Below, piece by piece: positions 21,580 to 27,500 of a stretch of DNA of 27,500 nucleotides; within the stretch, counting starts at the first letter, position 1; each line of letters begins with the position of its first letter. The position numbers were made by a program, and so were the translations under genes. The notes under the pieces are model-generated. The model had not been told where the DNA came from. It was given only the letters and a program-made list of their open reading frames with translations, and searched no databases. The DNA lies in NCBI GenBank assembly GCA_020137815.1, contig CM035350.1, positions 5,615,680 through 5,643,179 of the forward strand. The letters are read 5' to 3'. Source of the DNA: Hormiphora californensis (lineage: Eukaryota > Ctenophora > Tentaculata > Cydippida > Pleurobrachiidae).

Positions 21580-21730
21580 AATTTCGAAACTCGCCACATC
21601 CAGGATGAGAACTACCACCTCAATGTCTACTAGACTCTTGTTGAGGTGTCTACTAGACCGTCTTGTGCGGGGGAGTTTTCTATAAATCATAGACCATATT
21701 TAGTCGATTCTTAAATGTTAAGAGCCTTAA
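21580..21730 (+). repeat. Composite repeat, copy 2 (44-bp plus 96-bp blocks)
   Basis: 21580-21623 is the inverted partner of 19573-19616. 21635-21730 is the direct partner of 19382-19480. Both blocks are adjacent here but separated and partly flipped on the other side of the first receptor gene, suggesting a rearranged transposon or duplication edge. Confidence 0.88.
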
Positions 21731-21932
21731 CAACTCTATATACCAACAACACACACATACAATCAGCTAAAACATAGCACCAAGATTCACATTATCTTGC
21801 TTTCATTCCACCCCTGTTTAGTTACTCAACATGACCCCTGCTGCAAACACAGTAACCTCTGAACAAATTGAGACAGTTCATTTCCTTGGAGTCCCAAATA
21901 TCCCCAAATGATAAGGCTTCCAATTTGCTGAT

Positions 21933-23153
21933 TCAGCCGAGCCTGAACAACGTCTTAACGGCTCGTCTCCGGTTGGTGATGTAGATGTGAAAACTGGAGC
22001 TCCGTGATATCACAATAGCTGGGTTGAGGGTTGCCAGGAGCTGGGGAACAAACAACCGTCCTATAAACCGTATAGAGTCAAGGACAAGGAAGCCAAAGTA
22101 CTGGCGATTAAACTCAATCAGTGCTACCGCCACAAAGTTTGCCAGCCAAACCAGGTTGCCAATGTTCATCAATAGGATTGTCACAGAGCCCCGGCGATTG
22201 TTCAAGTTTGCCACTGCACTCAGTGACACCGTGCTAACATCACCCGCACTACCCGGTCGATAGCAAGGTTTCTGCTCCTGGTCTGTGGTTGTGGTGAGGG
22301 AGGAAGGGTCCGCCAGATGCAAGGTGGACCGGAATGCCCGGCGGAGCGGGGGCACTGGAGAGCATCTCTGATCTCTACCTGATAGGACAGGAGTCAGGGG
22401 GACTAACTGGGTTTGGTTGCCCCGTGACGTGAACAGAAGATGAACTGTCATTAGGGACAGAATAAACCCTGCTAAACAGTGGCAAATGGTGGGCAGCCAC
22501 AGCAATGTGTGTATGTAGGTCAGTTTGTTAAGGTGGGAGGTAGCATCCGTTGAGTTGGGTGAGACTGAGGTGGTGGTGTTGGTGTTGGCCAAGATCCGAA
22601 CATCCCATAGATAGACTGTGAGGCCAGCACCGCGATACACCTCCGTGTGACTTGTTGAGATGACCGTCCATGCCAGCACGACAACATTAGTCACTGCGTA
22701 TACTGCAAGAAGAAGAAGAATGAGGGTTAGTTGGCGGGGAACATTGCCTCTCCTCGCGCTCAAGGGGTCCCTCACCCCAACCCAACGGACAACCGAGAGA
22801 AGAGAGGTGATCACAACCGAGAGATAGATGGGAATCGCACCAAGCCGCAGGAAGATCGCCTCAGTTATACCGATTTGGGTCATAACCGGGATAGCTGAAG
22901 CTCTGAACGCTTGATAGCACACATACAGAGGCATGTAAATAGTTGTCAGTCCATCTGTTACCGCTAGAACCTGGAACAGCCGCTTTGAAAGGGTTATCTT
23001 GCCGCGGCATTGGAAACAGTATGCCGTTACGTTGAGAAGGGTTGAAGCGAGGAACAGAAACAGGAACACTAGACCGATAAAGATGGAGAGAATGAGAGAG
23101 AACCATGCCTTCAGTTCGCTTCCTTCGTTATCGTTCAGCCAGAACTGAATCAT
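21933..23153 (-). CDS. Divergent rhodopsin-like GPCR with long third loop, intronless (406 aa)
   Basis: A single 406-aa frame has seven hydrophobic segments (about 18-46, 58-83, 100-125, 140-165, 212-241, 323-345, 358-383). Landmarks: Asn41 in TM1 (LLNVTAY), Asp67 in TM2 (VLAVTDG), Arg123-Trp124 (SVVRWVGV) in place of DRY, and NPAIV (377-381) in place of NPxxY. The extracellular loop 2 region carries two sequons (NTT 192, NST 200) and no cysteine. The third intracellular loop (about 245-321) is long, Ser/Thr/Pro-rich and basic at its end, a likely G-protein or kinase contact. It shares LFQ-LA--D in TM2 and HL-FTS-GNQ after TM5 with the receptor at 20030-21046, so the two are tandem paralogues. 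Ligand and coupling cannot be read from sequence. Confidence 0.8.
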   Translation of the reverse strand: MIQFWLNDNEGSELKAWFSLILSIFIGLVFLFLFLASTLLNVTAYCFQCRGKITLSKRLFQVLAVTDGLTTIYMPLYVCYQAFRASAIPVMTQIGITEAIFLRLGAIPIYLSVVITSLLSVVRWVGVRDPLSARRGNVPRQLTLILLLLAVYAVTNVVVLAWTVISTSHTEVYRGAGLTVYLWDVRILANTNTTTSVSPNSTDATSHLNKLTYIHTLLWLPTICHCLAGFILSLMTVHLLFTSRGNQTQLVPLTPVLSGRDQRCSPVPPLRRAFRSTLHLADPSSLTTTTDQEQKPCYRPGSAGDVSTVSLSAVANLNNRRGSVTILLMNIGNLVWLANFVAVALIEFNRQYFGFLVLDSIRFIGRLFVPQLLATLNPAIVISRSSSFHIYITNRRRAVKTLFRLG

Positions 23154-23323
23154 TAACTAGTCCTGGAGATAAAATTCACACATGTTTTGAGTTTTGAATG
23201 ATAGCAATTACAATGTAAAACAAAGTCGATTGGGAAAAGGTTTGGGCCGAAACTATATAGCACAGCTTTTTGCGAAAGTATAAAGGCAGAAAAATAAAGG
23301 CATATCAACATGCAATTAGTATA

Positions 23324-23474
23324 AGGACCCCGATTTATCTTGTTGAGTCACCCTTACCCCGATTTACCGGGTAATTTACCGCCGATATAGAGAAATTATA
23401 ATATTTCACCCCGGGCATTACTAGATTTACTGGGCAAAATTCTTCCCCCGAGCATTCAGGTAAATCGGGGTCCT
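23324..23474. mobile_element. 151-bp MITE-like element
   Basis: It has perfect 14-bp terminal inverted repeats (AGGACCCCGATTTA at 23324-23337, its complement at 23461-23474). Further internal variants of the same word occur (ACCCCGATTTACCGGG near 23356). There is no coding capacity, and target-site duplication is not evident. Confidence 0.75.
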
Positions 23475-23921
23475 ACTCTACGGTGTACCATATCATGATA
23501 ATGTGTCAACGCAGGCCGATAGATATAGGAACGATGAAGTCATGAAAAAAAGCCGATAGATCCCAGGCGAAAATAAAACAAAGCCGGGAAAGATAATTTT
23601 ATAATAGATCCAAAGCAAAAATAGATCAAAGCCGGGAGAGATACAGTAGAAATACAATAACTTCTTGTAGAAGAGAAAGACTTCTCTAAGGAGAGAAAGT
23701 GAAGGACTGATATAAAATAGGGGATGTGATATTATCAGAGGAATGTAATCTTAATTTCACACGAAGTGTTGGCACACATGCTGCTCTTACACTGATGATA
23801 TGATGAGAGGAGACTTGGTGATTCAATCATAAGACGTGATTCAAGCAGAGCTGCAGGAACAGGAGCGATATATGTAGCTTGACAGGAAGAGAGTGAGAAA
23901 GACAGCCTAACTAAAAGTTGT

Positions 23922-24015
23922 GCACGTCGCGCAATCCCCTGTGTACGTAGCGTGGGTACGTCGCGCTATACCCAAGTACGTAGCACGAGACAAATTCACG
24001 CCACTCCGACGTCGG
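23922..24015. repeat. Four imperfect TACGT(A/C)GCGC-type repeats plus a palindrome
   Basis: Related words occur near 23923 (CACGTCGCGC), 23944 (TACGTAGCGT), 23957 (TACGTCGCGC) and 23977 (TACGTAGCAC). A perfect palindrome CCGACGTCGG follows at 24006-24015, inside a wider GCCAC/GTGGC dyad. It lies 0.8 kb upstream of the second receptor's start codon. Function unknown; it could be regulatory or repeat debris. Confidence 0.5.
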
Positions 24016-24156
24016 TGGCAGCTTCACTGTCAAAACTAAATGACATTTAGTATAAGTGACTTGTCACAATTGTCACAAACAACTCATAGTTTTGTGTCAA
24101 GATTTATAGCAAGTTAGAGGTGAAAATGAACCCTATTTGGTCAGGATATATATATA

Positions 24157-24260
24157 TTAGCCACGTCGAATATTTCTCTCGCATGTCACTTTGACAGGTC
24201 ACATATTATAATAATATATGTGTCAAAGTGACATGCGAGAGTATTATTCGCCGTGGCTAA
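24157..24260. mobile_element. 104-bp palindromic MITE
   Basis: The 40-bp arms 24157-24196 and 24221-24260 are near-perfect inverted copies (TTAGCCACG end, CTCTCGCATGTCACTTTGACA inner part). The A/T-rich centre is itself partly palindromic. There is no coding capacity. Confidence 0.88.
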
Positions 24261-24281
24261 CTAAAAATTGTCACAAAATTG

Positions 24282-25143
24282 GGCAGGTCGGTAGAACTTT
24301 GACAGAATTTAGGGTAGGTCAATTTAGGGTAGGTCTGAATTTAGGGTAGGCCTGAATTTAGGGTAGGTCTGAATTTAGGGTAGGTCAATTTAGGGTAGGT
24401 CTGAATTTAGGGTAGGTCTGAATTTAGGGTAGGTCCGTAACGTATCGTTTATTAAAGCATTGCAATTCGACTGATTAGGTCGCTGAACCGCGTGCCGTAT
24501 CTCGTATCAACTCATTTCAATTCGATCTTAGTCACCGATTAGGTCGCTGAACCACGTCCCGTATCTCGTATCAACTCATTGAAATTCGAGGTTAGACACA
24601 AATTAGGTCCCTGAACCGCGTCCCGTATCTCGTATCAACTCATTGCAATTCCATCTTAGTCACTGAGACTAAGTACTACTTAAAGTAAGTGAACTGAATT
24701 AGGTCGGTAGACTGTGTTCCGTGTCGCATCAAATGAAATTAGGACTGTTTGACTGTTCACTGATTAGTTTATGCACGTAGACTTTAAGAGTTCCATCCTG
24801 AGTTGAAACCTGTTTAAGAAAAAAAAAACAATTCGTTTGCCATCTCATTTGTGTCTAACCTCGAATTTCAATGAGTTGATACGAGATACGGGACGTGGTT
24901 CAGCGACCTAATCGGTGACTAAGATCGAATTGAAATGAGTTGATACGAGATACGGCACGCGGTTCAGCGACCTGATCAGAACCTAATGTCGAATTGCAAT
25001 GCTTTGATAAACGATACGTTATGGGCCTACCCTAAATTCAGACCTACCCTAAATTCAGACCTACCCTAAATTGACCTACCCTAAATTCAGACCTACCCTA
25101 AATTGACCTACCCTAAATTCTGTCGAAGTTCTACCGACCTGCC
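24282..25143. mobile_element. 862-bp foldback element with two layers of tandem repeats
   Basis: The ends GGCAGGTCGGTAGAACTT (24282) and its complement (ending 25143) are inverted. Subterminal arrays follow: eight units of a 15/17-bp repeat (AATTTAGGGTAGGTC with or without TG) at about 24307-24436, and six inverted units at about 25023-25121. Further in, a unit of about 70 bp (GGTCGCTGAACC, CCGTATCTCGTATCAACTCA) occurs three times on the left and twice, inverted, on the right. The centre (about 24665-24840) is unpaired and non-coding. The architecture matches foldback-type DNA transposons; no transposase is present. Confidence 0.85.
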
Positions 25144-25910
25144 ACAAAGCCTCCTAAGCGTAAACTATAGTTTACAGGTAATTTGAGAAATCGCCATTTC
25201 GACGATCTCTTGAAACATTAATGACCGTGGAAACCGACTTCCTAATAAGCTAAAATGTTCACACTTGGCAGATATGTTGTTCATGGCATGAATAACCAAA
25301 ATTCAAATTTTACAGATTTATTGCCATTCACCCTTCCCTAAAACTGAAAGAAATTATAGTTTTGGTGCAATTATAGGAAAAACGAAGGCCATATTGGAGG
25401 AGGTATTTTGGTCACAACTTGACATTTTAAGGAACCTTGATTGTGAAACTCTCCGTGACACTTCCTAAACTGTCTCTGTCTCTGTTTTTAAAACTTCCCC
25501 AGTTTCAACTTCCCCAAGGAGTAAAAAGTATCACCTGCAACTTGCGCTGTGTTTTTATTAAATAGAAAGTGTGACTGACAAAGAGGCAGGGTAGTCAGCT
25601 GTTATTGGAAACACAGGGGCGTCAAAAATGCCTACTCCTTTCTCACCCCATTCATTTCTCATCATCACCTATTGGCACAACCATCTTTCTTACTCTTTTT
25701 CGTAACCCTTTCGTGACCCCTGGCACCAGGTTTTAATCAAAAGAAAGGCCCTTTTTTAAAGATCTATCACCTTTTTCTCTCTCTCTCGCCTCGTGCTTTC
25801 TCAGTTTTTCACACATTCTATCTATCAGGAGTGAGTTCATTAGTACTATCATACCGCTAACAGGTTTACTGAAAAGAAGACGCCTGCTTTGTTATAGTAG
25901 TAGCGATAGA
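25144..25910. other. Intergenic, no gene recognised
   Basis: No ORF, RNA gene or strong repeat is seen. A short CT tract lies near 25775-25787. Confidence 0.4.
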
Positions 25911-25916
25911 GTGAGG

Positions 25917-26050
25917 ATAGAGAGAGAGAGGAGAGAGAGAGAGAGTGAGAGAGAGAGAGAGAGAGAAGAGGGAGAGAGAAAGAGAGAGAGTATAGAGAGA
26001 GAGAGAGCTAGTAGATCTCTGAGACTCTCTCTCTCGCTCTCTCTCTCTCC
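25917..26050. repeat. Imperfect (GA)n/(CT)n microsatellite that switches strand
   Basis: GA-rich sequence (25917-26008) is followed by CT-rich sequence (26022-26050), so the tract as a whole is an imperfect inverted repeat. The Arg/Glu- and Leu/Ser-rich frames through it are not genes. Confidence 0.9.
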
Positions 26051-26640
26051 AGAGCATCGCTCTCCCGTGAATATCTCTGTGATACCAGCGAGGGACACAA
26101 TGTTGTATTAAACCAATAAATAGTAAACTGATTAGCACTTAATCTGTCTCTGTGCTGCACTATTATTTAGCTCTATGATATTGATAATGGGCGAAGGAGA
26201 GAAGTGCGAAAACTATATATATACACCTCCCACTAAATATAATGGAACCCAAAGGATCATTGGTTTTCGCACGTTTTCCCCGGATCACTAGCATTGGGGC
26301 GGTTTTGAGTTTTATAACTTTCTTGGAGCCCTACAAATATTAACACCACGCACCGGTTTAGAGGCTGCCTACGTACTGAAAACTATCACCCACTACAAAA
26401 CTAGGGCATATATACCATTTGTAAACGGGGGTTTAGAACACACTGCTAAACATGACCATCTCTCACCTAATCTTCTTTCTTCGTCTAGAGGCAGAGAGGC
26501 TAAGATAGAGGGATATAACACAAGTGGCTACGTTCCCCAGCCTGGACTCACCTAGCTCACTGATCTCTCATGTCTGCAGATGGTGGCGGTTACCCTCCCT
26601 GTGCGAGACCAGTGGTTTCTCCATGGCTGGGAATAGGGGA
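26051..26640. other. Intergenic, no gene recognised
   Basis: The stretch is A/T-rich. A possible splice-acceptor-like CTGCAG followed by an open stretch lies at 26573-26640 on the plus strand, but it runs into unreliable sequence and cannot be assigned. Confidence 0.35.
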
Positions 26641-27500
26641 TTTTGGGTGTGTGGTTTTGGGGGTTTTAAAAAAGAAGGAAAGGGTCCAAAAATTTTTTTA
26701 TTTTATTCTCTATTGGGGTCTTACCCTCTATAAACCCCTTCTCTTCTCCCCCCCCCCATTTTTTGCTTCTTGGTTTTTTTTTTTTTTTGTTTTTTAATTG
26801 GGGTTTACCCAGTTTAAAAACCCATGTTAGAATTGCCACTAAAAAAAAAAAACCCTTCTCGTCCCCATTTTTCCTATCTTTCCCCGCTTTAATCCCCCTT
26901 CCAAAAAATTCTTTCCCCTACTTTTTTCCCTTTTGGTTTTTTTCCCCTTGTTTCCTTTTCTTCCTTTAACCCAAGTGTTTGTTTTTCCCTTTTTTGTTTT
27001 TTTCCCCTTTGGCCCCCTTGCAAACCGGGGGTTTTTTCTTTCCTTTTAAAATCCAATTTTGGGGGAAAACCCCTTTTCTTTTAATTTTTTGTACCCTCCA
27101 CGGTTTTCCCCCCGGAATTTTTTTTTTCCCCCCCCCCCGGTTCCTTTCCCCATTTTTTCCCTTTTTCCTGCCCCGATTTGTTTGGGGGTGCTTCTTTGCC
27201 CGTTACCCCTTCTTGCCTCTCCCTTTTCTCCACTCCTCCTGCCCCTTCCCCCTTCTTTTCATCGCTTTGGGGGCCTTTGGGGGTTCTTTCTGGTCTCTCC
27301 CTCTCTCTCTCTCTCTCCCTCTTCTCTCTCTCCTTCCCCCTCCTCTCTCTCTCTCTCTTTTCCCTCTCTCCCCTCCGGTTCTCCCCCCTCCTTCTCTCTC
27401 TCCCCCCTCTCCCCTCTCTTCTCTCTCCCTTTTCTCTCCTCTCTCCCCCTCACCATGGCTAATAACCTTTTTATCCCCCTCCCCCCCCGGGTTTTTTAAA
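26641..27500. other. Low-quality, homopolymer-inflated sequence
   Basis: From about 26640 onward the sequence turns into long runs of T, C, G and A with few normal words, the same texture as the corrupted block at 10090-12100. Long frames here (for example 27059-27499) come from CT-rich and homopolymer sequence. Treat base calls as unreliable. A CT/CCT-rich microsatellite underlies 27295-27450. Confidence 0.75.

Noticed and set aside
27059-27499. 146-aa Pro/Ser/Phe-rich frame
   Set aside because: It arises from CT-rich and homopolymer-inflated, unreliable sequence.

Overview
The window looks like nuclear DNA of an animal with a fairly compact, intron-rich genome. A sponge or another early-branching metazoan is my best guess, from gene content and style only. 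Genes have many short GT-AG introns, the proteins are recognisably metazoan, and the spacers are full of CT/GA/CA microsatellites and palindromic (foldback/MITE-like) elements. All five protein-coding units I can support lie on the minus strand. No rRNA, tRNA or CRISPR array was seen.

Layout. (1) 990-6702: a complete eight-exon gene for mitochondrial ClpX, the AAA+ unfoldase of the ClpXP protease. The exons join in frame to 497 aa. Its last intron (2.9 kb) holds a G-rich minisatellite whose unit looks like the intron's own 3' splice site, and that array is split by a 1.76-kb element with terminal inverted repeats and a 1.3-kb internal palindrome. (2) About 6897-8266: a LINE-like element reduced to an intact ORF1 plus a 3' region, with no endonuclease/RT. 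(3) 9221-15467: a complete gene of nine coding exons for an SLC38-type amino-acid transporter (453 aa, closest in motifs to SLC38A11). Between its exons 7 and 8 the assembly carries a corrupted second copy of exons 5-7 plus a palindromic element. The homopolymer-biased damage points to an assembly artefact rather than biology. (4) 15.5-19.4 kb: a gene-poor spacer with long CT tracts, two related palindromic elements and three CACGTG boxes. (5) 20030-21046 and 21933-23153: two intronless, divergent seven-helix receptors, paralogous to each other, with copies of one repeat on both sides of the first. (6) 23.3-25.1 kb: three palindromic elements, the largest an 862-bp foldback carrying two layers of tandem repeats. 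(7) 26.64-27.5 kb: homopolymer-inflated, apparently low-quality sequence.

The genes do not form an obvious pathway. ClpX acts in mitochondrial protein quality control, the SLC38 protein moves neutral amino acids across a membrane, and the two receptors presumably sense unknown ligands at the cell surface. I see no convincing new multi-gene system. The most unusual signal is structural: in three introns of two genes, sequence at or next to the 3' splice site has been tandemly duplicated, in ClpX to the point of a roughly 45-copy array of decoy-like acceptors.
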